Positions 19,963 through 29,387 of a DNA stretch of 63,911 bases are shown here, piece by piece; the stretch's first letter is position 1, and the number at the start of each line of letters is the position of its first letter. The position numbers and the translations under genes are program-made. The notes beneath the pieces were generated by a model, which was not told the DNA's origin, ran no database searches, and was given only the letters and a program-made list of their open reading frames with translations. The DNA is from Lentilactobacillus senioris (GTDB lineage: Bacteria; Bacillota; Bacilli; Lactobacillales; Lactobacillaceae). Location: contig NZ_JAPQEZ010000007.1 of the NCBI RefSeq assembly GCF_026798195.1, positions 1 through 63,911 of the forward strand. The letters run 5' to 3'.

Positions 19963-20736
19963 ATGAAAATTTTTGATTCTCATACTCATTTAAACGATTC
20001 CCAGTTGTTCCCCGAAGCTGAGCAGTATCAAGAACACGCCCGTAAACTAGGGGTGGTTAAAATTGCTAACGTGGGTTCTAATACGGAATTAAATGCGAAG
20101 AGCTTGGAACTGGCTCATCAGTATGCTGATATGTACTCCATTTTGGGTTGGCACCCAGAGGACTCCCTAAACTTTGATCAACATGCTGCAGACGTCTTAA
20201 TCGAACAATTGGCTGATCCTAAGGCAGTAGCAGTGGGTGAAATTGGAATGGATTTTTACCAAACTACTGCCCCTAAAAAAGTTCAAGAACGTGTTTTTCG
20301 CGAACAAATTCAAATTGCTAAGCAGTTAAAATTACCAATTTCAGTGCATAATCGCGATGCCTTTGAAGATACGTACCGTATTTTAAAGGAAGAACACGTA
20401 GAAGCTGTAGGCGGTATTTTGCATAGTTTTAACGGCGATCCAGAGTGGTTAGCTAAGTTCTTAGATTTAGGCATGCACGTTTCTTATAGTGGGGTGGCTA
20501 GCTTTAAGAAAACCCATGAAGTCCATGATGCCGTCCGAAAAACACCATTAGAGCGTATGTTAGTAGAAACGGATGCTCCTTATTTGGCCCCAGAACCGTT
20601 TAGGGGAAAGCAAAATGAGCCAGCGTATACCTTATATACCGTGGAAGCAATTGCCAGAATTCGCGACGTTGATCCGGATGAAATTGCTAGTGCTACCTAC
20701 CAAAATACTTTAGAATTATTTAGAATCGAGGACTAA
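19963..20736 (+). CDS. TatD family metal-dependent hydrolase/DNase
   Basis: A 257-residue amidohydrolase-fold protein. Metal-binding HTH at residues 6-8 (FDSHTHLND), the VGEIGMDFY glutamate, SVHNRD and ETDAPYL are all present. The family acts as metal-dependent DNase or exonuclease. Order metG-tatD-rnmV-rsmA is conserved in Firmicutes. Its stop overlaps the rnmV start by one base. Confidence 0.94.
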   Translation: MKIFDSHTHLNDSQLFPEAEQYQEHARKLGVVKIANVGSNTELNAKSLELAHQYADMYSILGWHPEDSLNFDQHAADVLIEQLADPKAVAVGEIGMDFYQTTAPKKVQERVFREQIQIAKQLKLPISVHNRDAFEDTYRILKEEHVEAVGGILHSFNGDPEWLAKFLDLGMHVSYSGVASFKKTHEVHDAVRKTPLERMLVETDAPYLAPEPFRGKQNEPAYTLYTVEAIARIRDVDPDEIASATYQNTLELFRIED

Positions 20737-21299
20737 TGAAACGAATTAAAGAAGTAATCGTCGTGGAAGGCAAAGACGATACCAAACGAATTCAAATGGC
20801 CGTGGATGCTGATACCATTGAAACTCGCGGGTCAGCTATTCCGGATGAAACTTTAGAATTAATTGAACAATTAGCCCAGCAACGGGGAATTATTATTTTT
20901 ACCGACCCTGACTTTTCGGGAGAGAAAATTCGTAAAACCGTTGCGGCGGCTGTTCCTAATGCCAAACATGCTTTTCTACGTAAAGACCAAGCGGTGCCTG
21001 ACCATAAAGGTTCACTAGGAGTGGAACATGCTAGTTCTCAAGCGATTATTGAAGCTTTATCGCAGGTTTACACCGAAGATGAAGATAGTCCAGAACTTAT
21101 CAGTCAGGCGGAATTAATTGCCGCTGGCTTGATGGGTTCTCCCAAGTCGAAACATCGGCGTCAATTATTAGGCGAACGGCTGGGAATTGGGTACGTAAAC
21201 GGTAAGCAACTTCAACACAGATTGCGAATGTTTGGCATTACCCCGGAAGTTTTTGAAACTACAGTCAAAGAAATTATTGAAGAGGAACGTAATGAATAA
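20736..21299 (+). CDS. rnmV: Ribonuclease M5
   Basis: A 187-residue TOPRIM nuclease that matures 5S rRNA precursor with help of ribosomal protein L18. TOPRIM glutamate in VVEGKDD and the acidic pair in DPDFSGEKIR are present. Start overlaps tatD, and its last 8 bases overlap rsmA, so translation is coupled. Confidence 0.95.
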   Translation: MKRIKEVIVVEGKDDTKRIQMAVDADTIETRGSAIPDETLELIEQLAQQRGIIIFTDPDFSGEKIRKTVAAAVPNAKHAFLRKDQAVPDHKGSLGVEHASSQAIIEALSQVYTEDEDSPELISQAELIAAGLMGSPKSKHRRQLLGERLGIGYVNGKQLQHRLRMFGITPEVFETTVKEIIEEERNE

Positions 21300-22185
21300 T
21301 ATGCCCCCAATTGCAAGTCCCGTTCGGACGCAAGCAATCTTAAATCAGTACCATTTATCAGCTAAGAAGAGTCTTGGCCAAAACTTTTTGACAGATCTAA
21401 ACGTCTTAAATAACATCGTGGAAGCGGCTCAGTTAGGCCCGGATGATAACGTCATCGAAATTGGTCCCGGGATCGGAGGCCTAACCGAATTACTAGCCCA
21501 ACACGCTAAATCCGTCTTAGCCTTTGAAATCGATAGTCAATTGATTCCAGTGCTAGAAGATACCTTGGCCCCTTATGGTAACGTAACCGTTTTAAACCAA
21601 GATATTTTAAAAGCTAACCTACCTGATACGGTCATTGAATACTTTGGCAAGGGAGAAAAGGTGAAAGTAGTAGCGAACTTGCCATACTACATCACTACTC
21701 CTATCGTGTTAGATTTAATTCAAAACCCGGTTAAATTTGATCAAATCGTAGTTATGATGCAAAAAGAAGTTGCTGAACGACTAACTGCTACACCGCGCCA
21801 CAAAGCGTATGGTTCCTTATCAGTTATCGTCCAACAATTGACCACTCCGGAAATCGCCTTTACCGTACCAAGTTCAGCATTTATTCCGGCTCCTAAGGTA
21901 GATTCAGCAATTGTGAGCTTAGTCCCAGCTAAGCCAGAAGAGCGAGAACAACCTTATGATCAAAAGAAATTCATTGGCTTTGTACGGGGATGTTTCATGC
22001 ACCGCCGAAAGAGTTTATGGAATAATTTGCAAGGCGTTTTCGGGAAAAAGCCGGAAGTGAAGGCGCAAATTACTACTGCATTAACTGATTTAGAAATTGA
22101 TCCTAGTGGCAGACCAGAAGAATTGGCTGTGAAACAATTTGTTTTAATGACCAATAAATTCCATGATTTAGGATTATTAAATTAA
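21292..22185 (+). CDS. rsmA: 16S rRNA dimethyladenosine transferase (KsgA)
   Basis: A 297-residue SAM methyltransferase that dimethylates the two adenines of the 16S 3' hairpin. QNFLTD, EIGPGIGGLTE, and the catalytic NLPYYITTP are present. The start is the ATG at 21292 inside the end of rnmV, with SD AGAGGAA; the longer frame from 21232 is only overlap. Confidence 0.97.
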   Translation: MNNMPPIASPVRTQAILNQYHLSAKKSLGQNFLTDLNVLNNIVEAAQLGPDDNVIEIGPGIGGLTELLAQHAKSVLAFEIDSQLIPVLEDTLAPYGNVTVLNQDILKANLPDTVIEYFGKGEKVKVVANLPYYITTPIVLDLIQNPVKFDQIVVMMQKEVAERLTATPRHKAYGSLSVIVQQLTTPEIAFTVPSSAFIPAPKVDSAIVSLVPAKPEEREQPYDQKKFIGFVRGCFMHRRKSLWNNLQGVFGKKPEVKAQITTALTDLEIDPSGRPEELAVKQFVLMTNKFHDLGLLN

Positions 22186-22233
22186 ATTTTCAAAATTTTT
22201 TAGTTGCATTTAAAATCGAGTTGTGATAAAATT

Positions 22234-22262
22234 TTGCTTTTTGTTGTTAAAAGTGATATACT
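22234..22262 (+). promoter_or_regulatory. veg promoter
   Basis: TTGCTT (22234-22239) and TATACT (22257-22262), 17-base spacer. The transcript would start very close to the ribosome site. Confidence 0.7.
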
Positions 22263-22284
22263 GGGCTAATGTGAGGTGAGGGAT

Positions 22285-22518
22285 ATGCCAATTAGCTTAT
22301 CAGTAATCAAGAACAAGTTAGACAACCATATTGGACAACCAATTTTGGTAACTGCCCAGGCTGGCAGGCGCAAAGTTACGGAACGCCACGGTATTTTACG
22401 TGAAACGTATCCCGCCGTATTTGTGGTAGAACTTGATGGGGAAAGTGCCAAGTTTGAACGAGTTTCTTACAGTTACACCGACATCTTAACGCAAAATATT
22501 GCGGTCGATTTTGAATAA
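22285..22518 (+). CDS. veg: Veg family protein
   Basis: A 77-residue small protein matching B. subtilis Veg: GRRKVTERHGILRETYP and FERVSYSYTDIL are near-identical patterns. Veg is abundant and affects biofilm matrix control and spore outgrowth in Bacillus; the role in lactobacilli is unclear. ATG 22285 is preferred over GTG 22276, because the GAGGTGAGGG ribosome site precedes it and the protein then aligns with Veg. Confidence 0.9.
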   Translation: MPISLSVIKNKLDNHIGQPILVTAQAGRRKVTERHGILRETYPAVFVVELDGESAKFERVSYSYTDILTQNIAVDFE

Positions 22519-22532
22519 TATTGCTAAAATGT

Positions 22533-22556
22533 GAGGCCAGCAGGCCTTTTTTATTT
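22533..22556 (+). terminator. Weak terminator after veg
   Basis: AGGCC AGCA GGCCT hairpin followed by a T-rich stretch. The stem is only 5 bp. Confidence 0.5.
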
Positions 22557-22576
22557 TGGCTTAAAAGTAGTGGGAA

Positions 22577-22605
22577 CTGACTTTTGAAGATTTGTCTAGT
22601 ATAAT
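22577..22605 (+). promoter_or_regulatory. ispE promoter
   Basis: CTGACT (22577-22582) and consensus TATAAT (22600-22605), 17-base spacer. Confidence 0.65.
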
Positions 22606-22642
22606 TTTGGTAATTAAATCTTCTGAAGTGGAGGAAACGGCA

Positions 22643-23506
22643 ATGAAACGAATCGTAAGGGCCCCGGCAAAGATTAACTTAGGCTTAGATACGCCCTATG
22701 CTCATGCTAAGGGTGTTTTAGAGTGGAAAATGGTCATGATCTCGGTTGATCTGGCTGATGATGTGCAAATTGAAACCACCAGCGCGAGTTCACACATTCA
22801 AGTTTTCTCCGACAAGGGCTTTTTACCAGAGGGTAATCGTAACTTAGCTTACCAAGCCGCACGCGTGTTTAGACAAGCTGCTCAAATTGATGATGGCATT
22901 GTAATTCATATCCAAAAACGTATTCCAGTCTCAGCTGGATTGGGTGGTGGTTCTTCCGATGCTGCTGCGGTATTACGAACGCTAAATGAGATGTACCAAA
23001 CTAATTTTTCTGATCGTCAATTAGAAGAATTGGGGTTACAGGTAGATTCTGACGTGCCATACTGTGTGTATGGCAAACCGGCGTTAGTGACGGGGAAAGG
23101 TGATCAAATTACCCCGTTACAACCATTACCGGCATGCTGGTTAGTAATCGCTAAACCCAAAGTTAGTATTTCCACGCCCAAGTTATTACGGGCAGTAAAT
23201 CATGATGAACTGATTCATCCTAATATTGATGCATTAATTGCAGCAATTCAATCTGGGGACTATGAGCAAATGGTTGCTAACATGGGCAATGCGTTAGAAA
23301 CGGTAGCAGCAAAAAGTCACCCAGAGGTTAATATTTTAAAAGAACGAATGGTAAAGGCTGGGGCAGATAGTGCTCAAATGAGTGGTTCGGGGCCTACCGT
23401 TTTCGGTATTTGTCGTCAACTTTCTAGGGCTAAACGGGTTTATAATAGTATTTCTGGTTTTTGTCGGGAAGTTTACCTGGTAGCTCCGATTGGTGAAAGT
23501 AACTAA
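22643..23506 (+). CDS. ispE: 4-diphosphocytidyl-2-C-methyl-D-erythritol kinase (IspE)
   Basis: A 287-residue GHMP kinase. PAKINLGLD near the N-terminus, the ATP loop VSAGLGGGSSDAA, and MSGSGPTVFG are intact, so the enzyme looks active. IspE belongs to the MEP isoprenoid route, yet the mevalonate enzyme mvaA is in this window; lactobacilli commonly keep ispE without the rest of MEP. Start ATG 22643 follows GGAGGAAA; the open frame extends upstream over the promoter. Confidence 0.93.
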   Translation: MKRIVRAPAKINLGLDTPYAHAKGVLEWKMVMISVDLADDVQIETTSASSHIQVFSDKGFLPEGNRNLAYQAARVFRQAAQIDDGIVIHIQKRIPVSAGLGGGSSDAAAVLRTLNEMYQTNFSDRQLEELGLQVDSDVPYCVYGKPALVTGKGDQITPLQPLPACWLVIAKPKVSISTPKLLRAVNHDELIHPNIDALIAAIQSGDYEQMVANMGNALETVAAKSHPEVNILKERMVKAGADSAQMSGSGPTVFGICRQLSRAKRVYNSISGFCREVYLVAPIGESN

Positions 23507-23522
23507 AATAATTGAATAACCG

Positions 23523-23567
23523 TGAATAAGAGGGTTCAGCTTTAGATCTGAATGCTCTTATTTTTGA
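23523..23567 (+). terminator. Terminator after ispE
   Basis: AATAAGAGggTTCAG and CTGAATgCTCTTATTTTT form a long, slightly interrupted stem with a T5 tail. Confidence 0.75.
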
Positions 23568-23585
23568 ATAGAGCTTAAAAAACGT

Positions 23586-23631
23586 TTGACATCATGGTAA
23601 AATCCGCTAAACTAAAATAGTAATTGTTACT
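23586..23631 (+). promoter_or_regulatory. Promoter and Zur-like operator of the metal transporter
   Basis: TTGACA (23586-23591) and TAAACT (23608-23613), 16-base spacer. Just downstream, AGTAATTGTTACT (23619-23631) is an inverted repeat with core GTAATtgTTAC, one base off the Bacillus Zur core GTAATNATTAC. It does not match the streptococcal AdcR palindrome. Confidence 0.6.
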
Positions 23632-23666
23632 CTTTACATAAAGTGAGGTACGTCTTGAGGGAAAAA

Positions 23667-24338
23667 ATGCTAAGTGTCAATGATTTGGCAATGAATTTTG
23701 GCAGTACGACGGTTTTTGATCACCTAAGCTTTGAGGTTGATCAAGGAGATTTTTTGGCGGTAGTGGGGGTCAACGGAGTTGGTAAAACCACGTTAATTAA
23801 AACCATTCTGGGGCAGTTAAAACCAACGGCTGGAACAATTGAAACCAGTCCGCAGTTAAAAATTGGTTATGTGCCCCAATTTCGTAATTTAGATTCTGAA
23901 TACCCATTAACGGTGGCAGATTTTATTGGCTTAAACTTTACTGGCTGGAAACTACCGTGGTTGTCTAAGAAAGAACGGCAACGGGTACAGACGGTAATTG
24001 AGCAATTAGAACTTACCAAAATTGCTAAACGACCATTGGGCAGGGCTTCTGGAGGAGAAAAACAAAAGGCCTATTTAGCCCAAGCATTAGTCGCTGAACC
24101 CAATTTATTAATTCTAGATGAATCAACAGCCAGTTTAGATCCAACTACCAAGCAGGAATTATTGTGGGTAGTTAAGGATTTAAATCAACGGCTAGGGCTA
24201 ACTATTATTTTTATTTCCCACGATATGGAATTGGTGAATGAGTATCCCAACAAGTATTTGTGGCTACGCTCAGACGGCTATTCTCAAGGTCCAATTGAGG
24301 AGTTAGAAATGAAATTGGGAGGAAAAGCCCATGTTTAG
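23667..24338 (+). CDS. Metal (zinc/manganese) ABC transporter ATP-binding protein
   Basis: A 223-residue ATPase of the ZnuC/AdcC/MntB type. Walker A GVNGVGKTT, Q-loop YVPQFRNLD, signature RASGGEKQK (a variant of LSGGQ), Walker B LLILDESTASLD. It energises the permease encoded next, with an 8-base overlap. ATG 23667 follows TTGAGGG; the frame opens at 23643. No solute-binding protein gene is adjacent, so it must be elsewhere. Confidence 0.88.
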   Translation: MLSVNDLAMNFGSTTVFDHLSFEVDQGDFLAVVGVNGVGKTTLIKTILGQLKPTAGTIETSPQLKIGYVPQFRNLDSEYPLTVADFIGLNFTGWKLPWLSKKERQRVQTVIEQLELTKIAKRPLGRASGGEKQKAYLAQALVAEPNLLILDESTASLDPTTKQELLWVVKDLNQRLGLTIIFISHDMELVNEYPNKYLWLRSDGYSQGPIEELEMKLGGKAHV

Positions 24339-25137
24339 TTTTGAATTTATGCGCAACGCCTACACTGCTGGTACTTTGATTGCAATTGTCAGTGGGGTGA
24401 TGGGAGTATTTGTGATTGCCAGAAACATGGCTTTTATGACACATACCCTTTCAGAAATTGGGTTTGCCGGTGCCTCATTTGGGATGTTTGCTGGCCTGAG
24501 CCCCTTAAACGGGATGTTACTGTTTACGATCGCTAGTTCAATCTTAGTGGGGCGCCTCAGTGGGACGAATGAATCTCGCCGAGAATCAGTGATTAGTGCC
24601 ATTTCGGGCTTATTTATTGGACTCGGAATTTTGTTTTTAGCCCTATCGGATCAGAGCTCTAGCTATGCTACTAATATTTTGTTTGGTAGTGTGGTTGGTA
24701 TTAGCCGAGCAGATGTTTGGCAAATGTCGATTCTATCACTAGCCATCTTACTAGTGGTATTAGTGGTTTATCGCAATTTAAAGGATGCTTCCTTTGATCC
24801 AACTGGTGCAAGAGCCAACGGCGTAGAGGTGAATGCACTTGGGGTAATCTTTTTAGTACTGTTGGCCCTTAGTGTGAGTGTGGCAGCCCAAATTGTGGGT
24901 TCGCTGTTAATCTTTATCCTACTTACTTTACCGGCTGCCAGTGCCCGTTATTTCGCTCATTCAGTGGCTAGTATGATGTTAACTGCGGTGGGGTTTGCTC
25001 TTTTAGGAGTTTGGCTGGGCTTATACCTAGGTTACGTAACTAATTGGCCAGTTACCTTTTTTATTGCAGTGATCGAGGCAGCTATCTATTGTATCGCTTT
25101 GTTAGTCAATCATTATCAAAGTCAAATAGCAGAATGA
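24331..25137 (+). CDS. Metal ABC transporter permease, ZnuB/AdcB type
   Basis: A 268-residue ABC-3 family permease with about eight hydrophobic segments and the conserved motif IVGSLLIFILLTLPAAS near residues 188-204. Family members import zinc or manganese. The start lies inside the ATPase gene, after GGGAGG. The Zur-like box upstream favours zinc. Confidence 0.88.
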   Translation: MFSFEFMRNAYTAGTLIAIVSGVMGVFVIARNMAFMTHTLSEIGFAGASFGMFAGLSPLNGMLLFTIASSILVGRLSGTNESRRESVISAISGLFIGLGILFLALSDQSSSYATNILFGSVVGISRADVWQMSILSLAILLVVLVVYRNLKDASFDPTGARANGVEVNALGVIFLVLLALSVSVAAQIVGSLLIFILLTLPAASARYFAHSVASMMLTAVGFALLGVWLGLYLGYVTNWPVTFFIAVIEAAIYCIALLVNHYQSQIAE

Positions 25138-25143
25138 TTTTTT

Positions 25144-25177
25144 GAGAACCTGCCGTATTAACGGTAGGTTCTTTTTG
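25144..25177 (+). terminator. Terminator after the metal transporter
   Basis: AGAACCTGCCG and CGGTAGGTTCT pair over 11 bp with one G-U, followed by T5. Confidence 0.82.
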
Positions 25178-25233
25178 TGTGGCTTTTGGAAAATTTTGTT
25201 AAAGCCACTGACTAAATTTGATTAGGCATACTA

Positions 25234-25246
25234 AAACCCGAACATT
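25234..25246 (+). promoter_or_regulatory. PurBox-like site upstream of purR
   Basis: AAACCCGAACATT fits the PurBox AWWWCCGAACWWT with one mismatch, 48 bases before the purR start. It shares AAACCCGAAC with the box at purB and suggests autoregulation. Confidence 0.65.
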
Positions 25247-25293
25247 TATGTTAAAATTTGAAAGGATATTACATGAAACCTGAGGTGAACAAC

Positions 25294-26112
25294 GTGAAAG
25301 CCAGAAGAAGTGACAGATTAATTGACATGACCCGCTACTTATTAGAGCGGCCTCATACCCTTGTTCCACTAACTTTTTTTGCAGACCGGTATGATTCTGC
25401 CAAATCTTCTATTAGTGAAGACTTAACTATTCTTAAGCGAACGTTTCAAGATCGCGGCACCGGACTATTAGAAACTATTCCAGGAGCTGCTGGAGGAACT
25501 CGCTTTTTGCCGTATATGCTTAAGGAAGAAGCGAGCGTGGTGATTGCAGACTTGGCCACCCAAATGGCCACGGCCGACCGTTATTTGCCGGGCGGCTATG
25601 TGTACATGTCTGATTTGCTTGGCGATCCTGCAGTTTTGCGCCAAATCGGCCGCATCTTTGCAACCCAATACTTGAATCAACGGGTGGACGCAGTAATGAC
25701 AATTGCTACTAAAGGGGTGCCTATTGCCCAAAGTGTGGCTAGTTTATTAAACGTGCCATTTGTAATCGTGCGTCACGATACTGAAATTACTGAAGGTTCT
25801 ACCGTTAATGTGAATTATGTATCGGGTTCTTCAACTAGAATTGAAAAAATGTCACTATCTAAGCGCAGTTTAAAGCCGGGCGCCAACGTTTTAATCGTTG
25901 ACGACTACATGCGGGGTGGCGGAACTATTTCCGGAATGATTTCTATGGTGCAGGAGTTTGATGCTAATTTAGTTGGGATCGGGGTAGTAGCTGAAAGCTC
26001 AGACCATCCGAACCGTAAAATTGGCGAGTATACTTCACTACTGCGCGTGGATGCTAACGATGACACCGTTACGGCGGTACCGGGCAATTATTTTGAACAA
26101 ATTTATCAGTAA
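25294..26112 (+). CDS. purR: Pur operon repressor PurR
   Basis: A 272-residue protein with an N-terminal winged helix (1-70, with AKSSISEDLTI) and a PRTase-like effector domain. The PRPP loop reads VLIVDDYMRGGGT. PRPP binding releases Firmicutes PurR from DNA. The GTG at 25294 (preceded by GAGGTG) gives a start aligned with B. subtilis MKFRRSGRL; an in-frame ATG at 25273 with SD GAAAGGA is the alternative. Placed before glmU-prs, whose product Prs makes the PRPP that PurR senses. Confidence 0.94.
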   Translation: MKARRSDRLIDMTRYLLERPHTLVPLTFFADRYDSAKSSISEDLTILKRTFQDRGTGLLETIPGAAGGTRFLPYMLKEEASVVIADLATQMATADRYLPGGYVYMSDLLGDPAVLRQIGRIFATQYLNQRVDAVMTIATKGVPIAQSVASLLNVPFVIVRHDTEITEGSTVNVNYVSGSSTRIEKMSLSKRSLKPGANVLIVDDYMRGGGTISGMISMVQEFDANLVGIGVVAESSDHPNRKIGEYTSLLRVDANDDTVTAVPGNYFEQIYQ

Positions 26113-26130
26113 ATAAGGAGCTCATCACTA

Positions 26131-27507
26131 ATGGCAACGAGAAATACGATTATTTTAGCAGCGGGTAAGGGTACCCGGATGAAATCAAAATTATACAAAG
26201 TGCTACACAGACTTTGTGGTAAATCAATGGTCGATCACGTTTTAACCCAAGTGGAAAAAACTAATATGGACAATGTGGTAACCATCGTAGGTTACGGCGC
26301 TGAATCAGTAGAAGAAGAATTGGGCGATCGAACTAAATACGTTGTGCAAAAAGAACAACTGGGTACTGGTCACGCTGTATTACAAGCAGAAGACCTACTA
26401 GCCAACCTAGACGGCACTACCATGGTAGTTAGTGGTGATACGCCTTTGTTTACTGCTCAAACGTTTGAAAACCTCTTTAAGTACCATGAAGATAAACAAG
26501 CCAAGGCTACTATCTTAACTTCTAAAGCTCCGGACCCAACTGGTTATGGGCGGATTATTCGTAATGAACTGGGGATTGTTACTAAAATTGTTGAACAAAA
26601 GGACGCCACAACTGATGAAGCTGCCATTAACGAAATCAATACTGGCGTTTACGTTTTTGATAATCAGGCTCTCTTTAGCGCGTTACACCAGATTACTAAC
26701 GACAATGCGCAAGGCGAATACTATTTAACTGACGTCATTGAAATTTTAAAGGACCAAGGAGACATTGTGGCGGCCTACCAAATGGCTGATTTCTACGAAT
26801 CTATGGGAGTTAACGATCGCGTAGCCCTTGCTAAAGCTACTAAGATTATGCAAGCCCGAATCAATACTGCTCACATGAAGAACGGCGTTTCAATGGTTGA
26901 TCCAGATGATACTTACATCGATGTGGATGTTCAAATTGGAGCTGATACCATTGTGGAACCAGGAGTTCAACTTAAAGGAAATACCGTTATTGGAGAAGAT
27001 TGTTTTATTGGCGCTAACTCAGAAATTCGGAATTCCACTATTCACAATGGAGTAACCGTTACTTCATCCATGATTGAAGATTCTGAAATGATGGATGGTT
27101 CTAACATTGGTCCAGATAGTCATTTACGTCCTCAATCATTAATCGGCGAAAACGTTCATTTAGGGAACTTTGTAGAAGTGAAGAAATCCGAAATCGGTGC
27201 CGGTACTAAAGTGGGGCATTTGACTTACGTAGGTAACGCCAAACTAGGTAAAAACATTAACGTTGGCTGTGGAGTGGTCTTTGTTAACTACGATGGTTCT
27301 AAGAAACACGAAACTACTGTTGGCGATGATTCCTTCATCGGCAGTAACTCTAATTTGGTAGCTCCATTAAACGTGGCAGATCATTCCTTTATTGCGGCTG
27401 GCTCCACGATTACTGATGATATCAACCAATACGACATGGCGATTGCCCGAGCTCGGCAAACAAATAAGGCGGGTTACTACAAAAAGCTTCCTTATGACGC
27501 CGACTAA
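26131..27507 (+). CDS. glmU: Bifunctional UDP-N-acetylglucosamine pyrophosphorylase / glucosamine-1-phosphate acetyltransferase
   Basis: A 458-residue two-domain enzyme making UDP-GlcNAc for the wall. The N-terminal uridylyltransferase has [11 protein letters not shown] (9-19) and the C-terminal left-handed beta helix (about 255-458) consists of hexapeptide repeats. Starts 18 bases after purR with SD AAGGAG. Confidence 0.98.
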   Translation: MATRNTIILAAGKGTRMKSKLYKVLHRLCGKSMVDHVLTQVEKTNMDNVVTIVGYGAESVEEELGDRTKYVVQKEQLGTGHAVLQAEDLLANLDGTTMVVSGDTPLFTAQTFENLFKYHEDKQAKATILTSKAPDPTGYGRIIRNELGIVTKIVEQKDATTDEAAINEINTGVYVFDNQALFSALHQITNDNAQGEYYLTDVIEILKDQGDIVAAYQMADFYESMGVNDRVALAKATKIMQARINTAHMKNGVSMVDPDDTYIDVDVQIGADTIVEPGVQLKGNTVIGEDCFIGANSEIRNSTIHNGVTVTSSMIEDSEMMDGSNIGPDSHLRPQSLIGENVHLGNFVEVKKSEIGAGTKVGHLTYVGNAKLGKNINVGCGVVFVNYDGSKKHETTVGDDSFIGSNSNLVAPLNVADHSFIAAGSTITDDINQYDMAIARARQTNKAGYYKKLPYDAD

Positions 27508-27564
27508 TTGGTAAATAAGAGTAATAATAGAATTCTACAGACAATCAAATAAATGGAGGAACAT

Positions 27565-28554
27565 ATGGTTCAGCAATATTTTGACCCTAAGTTAAAAATT
27601 TTCGCCCTTAATTCTAATAAGCCGTTGGCCGAGAAAATCGCTGCTGCGGTTGGTGTGCCGTTAGGAAAGACATCGGTTGATCGTTTTTCCGATGGCGAAA
27701 TTCGGATTAATATCGAAGAAAGTATTCGTGGAGATAATATTTACATTGTGCAGTCAACGTCTGCACCGGTAAATGATAATCTTATGGAATTGCTGATCAT
27801 GATTGATGCGTTAAGAAGGGCCAGTGCTGGTACTATTAACGTTGTTATTCCTTACTACGGTTATGCTCGTCAAGATCGTAAAGCTCGTTCTAGAGAACCA
27901 ATCACCGCTAAATTAGTGGCTAACATGCTGCAAATTGATGGTGCTGATCGGGTAATCACTATGGATTTGCACGCTGCTCAAATTCAAGGATTCTTTGATA
28001 TTCCCGTGGATCATTTGACTGGTGCTCCATTACTAGCTGACTTCTTCTTAAATGCTGGTTTTGATAAGGATACGGTCATCGTTTCTCCTGACCATGGTGG
28101 GGTAACTCGAGCAAGAGCTTTAGCCAACTTCTTGAAAGCCCCTATTGCCATTATCGATAAACGCCGTCCCCGAGCTAACGTGGCAGAGATCATGAATATC
28201 ATTGGTGACGTTAAAGGTAAGCGTTGTTTGATGGTCGATGATATGATTGATACTGCTGGAACTTTAACTTTAGGAGCCCAAGCTTTAATGGATGCGGGTG
28301 CTACTGAAGTGTATGCTTGTGGAACCCATCCAGTACTTTCGGGTCCTGCTATTGAAAGAATTCAAGCTTCTCCAATTAAGGAATTGGTGGTCACTGATAC
28401 CATCCAATTACCAAAGGATAAGCAAATCGACAAAATTCACCAAATTTCAGTTGGGCCTTTAATCGGTGAAGCTATTAAACGAATTAATGAAAATAACGCT
28501 TTAAGTCCGTTATTTGCTACTCGTTTCAATGGTTCTGATCCTGCTAAAGACTAA
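27565..28554 (+). CDS. prs: Ribose-phosphate pyrophosphokinase (PRPP synthetase)
   Basis: A 329-residue enzyme making PRPP from ribose-5-phosphate and ATP. It shows [29 protein letters not shown], the flexible-loop KRRP and the PRPP loop [11 protein letters not shown]. Start at 27565 after TGGAGGA rather than 27553, which lies within the ribosome site. Conserved glmU-prs order. Confidence 0.96.
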   Translation: MVQQYFDPKLKIFALNSNKPLAEKIAAAVGVPLGKTSVDRFSDGEIRINIEESIRGDNIYIVQSTSAPVNDNLMELLIMIDALRRASAGTINVVIPYYGYARQDRKARSREPITAKLVANMLQIDGADRVITMDLHAAQIQGFFDIPVDHLTGAPLLADFFLNAGFDKDTVIVSPDHGGVTRARALANFLKAPIAIIDKRRPRANVAEIMNIIGDVKGKRCLMVDDMIDTAGTLTLGAQALMDAGATEVYACGTHPVLSGPAIERIQASPIKELVVTDTIQLPKDKQIDKIHQISVGPLIGEAIKRINENNALSPLFATRFNGSDPAKD

Positions 28555-28564
28555 GCAAAATATT

Positions 28565-28612
28565 GAAGCCAACCAAAAGTTTTTCACAAACTTTTGGTTG
28601 GCTTCTTTTTTT
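28565..28612 (+). terminator. Terminator after prs
   Basis: A perfect 18-bp stem (GAAGCCAACCAAAAGTTT with its complement), 5-base loop, T7 tail: one of the strongest in the window. Confidence 0.93.
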
Positions 28613-28657
28613 ATGCTAAAATAGTATTTTAGCTTTAATCTTATGAAGAGGTGAATC

Positions 28658-29335
28658 ATGCCTAAAAAAGAGACATTAACAGAACTTTATTCGACTCAGT
28701 TTATGGCTAATGCTTTGGTGGCAATTGGAGGCTTTATTGATGCTTATACCTTTGTGCAACGCGGTGGGGTAATGGCTGCTGGTCAAACAGGAAACATTAT
28801 CTTTATGAGTGTTAACGTGGTCAATCGCGATTTTTTGGGAGTTAAGACCAAGTTAGCAACCATGCTGGCCTTTGCGTTAGGTTGTTTTATTGGCCAAATT
28901 ATTAAGGAAGTTCATAAGACTCATTATTGGCGTATTCCAACTTTGATTTTGGAAACATTGGTTTTTTTTATAGTTGGTTGGTTACCGACTAGTTTACCGA
29001 ACGTTGCGATTGTTCCGGCATTAGCATTTGTGATGGCAATGCAAACCACGACTTTTAATGAAATTGAAGGTCAGGGTTACAATAACGTCTTTTCGACCGG
29101 TAACCTGAAAAAATCGATGGTGGGCTTAGCTAGTTATTTATTCACTAAAAACCGTAAACAATTAAAATCCGGTCTCACCTTTTTGGGATTAGTTTTGAGT
29201 TTTGCAATCGGAGCGATGATTTCGGCTGTTATGCAAAATTATTTTGGCTTAGCTACGATTTGGTGGGCCTGTGGCTTCTTAGCGCTACTTACAATTGGTT
29301 ATATGATTGCGATTTATCGACTAGGAACGGAATAA
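28658..29335 (+). CDS. YoaK/DUF1275 family membrane protein
   Basis: A 225-residue protein with about six membrane segments. It has the DUF1275 signatures GGFIDAYTFVQRGG near the start, AAGQTGNIIFMS, and a central TGNLKKS. Function is unknown; some relatives are near oxidative or pH-stress genes. Own SD (AGAGGTG) and terminator, so monocistronic. Confidence 0.85.
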   Translation: MPKKETLTELYSTQFMANALVAIGGFIDAYTFVQRGGVMAAGQTGNIIFMSVNVVNRDFLGVKTKLATMLAFALGCFIGQIIKEVHKTHYWRIPTLILETLVFFIVGWLPTSLPNVAIVPALAFVMAMQTTTFNEIEGQGYNNVFSTGNLKKSMVGLASYLFTKNRKQLKSGLTFLGLVLSFAIGAMISAVMQNYFGLATIWWACGFLALLTIGYMIAIYRLGTE

Positions 29336-29342
29336 CTTAAAT

Positions 29343-29383
29343 AAAAAACGACGGTAAGATTTAGTCTTTACCGTCGTTTTTAT
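29343..29383. terminator. Bidirectional terminator
   Basis: AAAAACGACGGTAAGA / TCTTTACCGTCGTTTTTA between the DUF1275 gene and the convergent HAD phosphatase gene. Confidence 0.85.
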
Positions 29384-29387
29384 TGAT

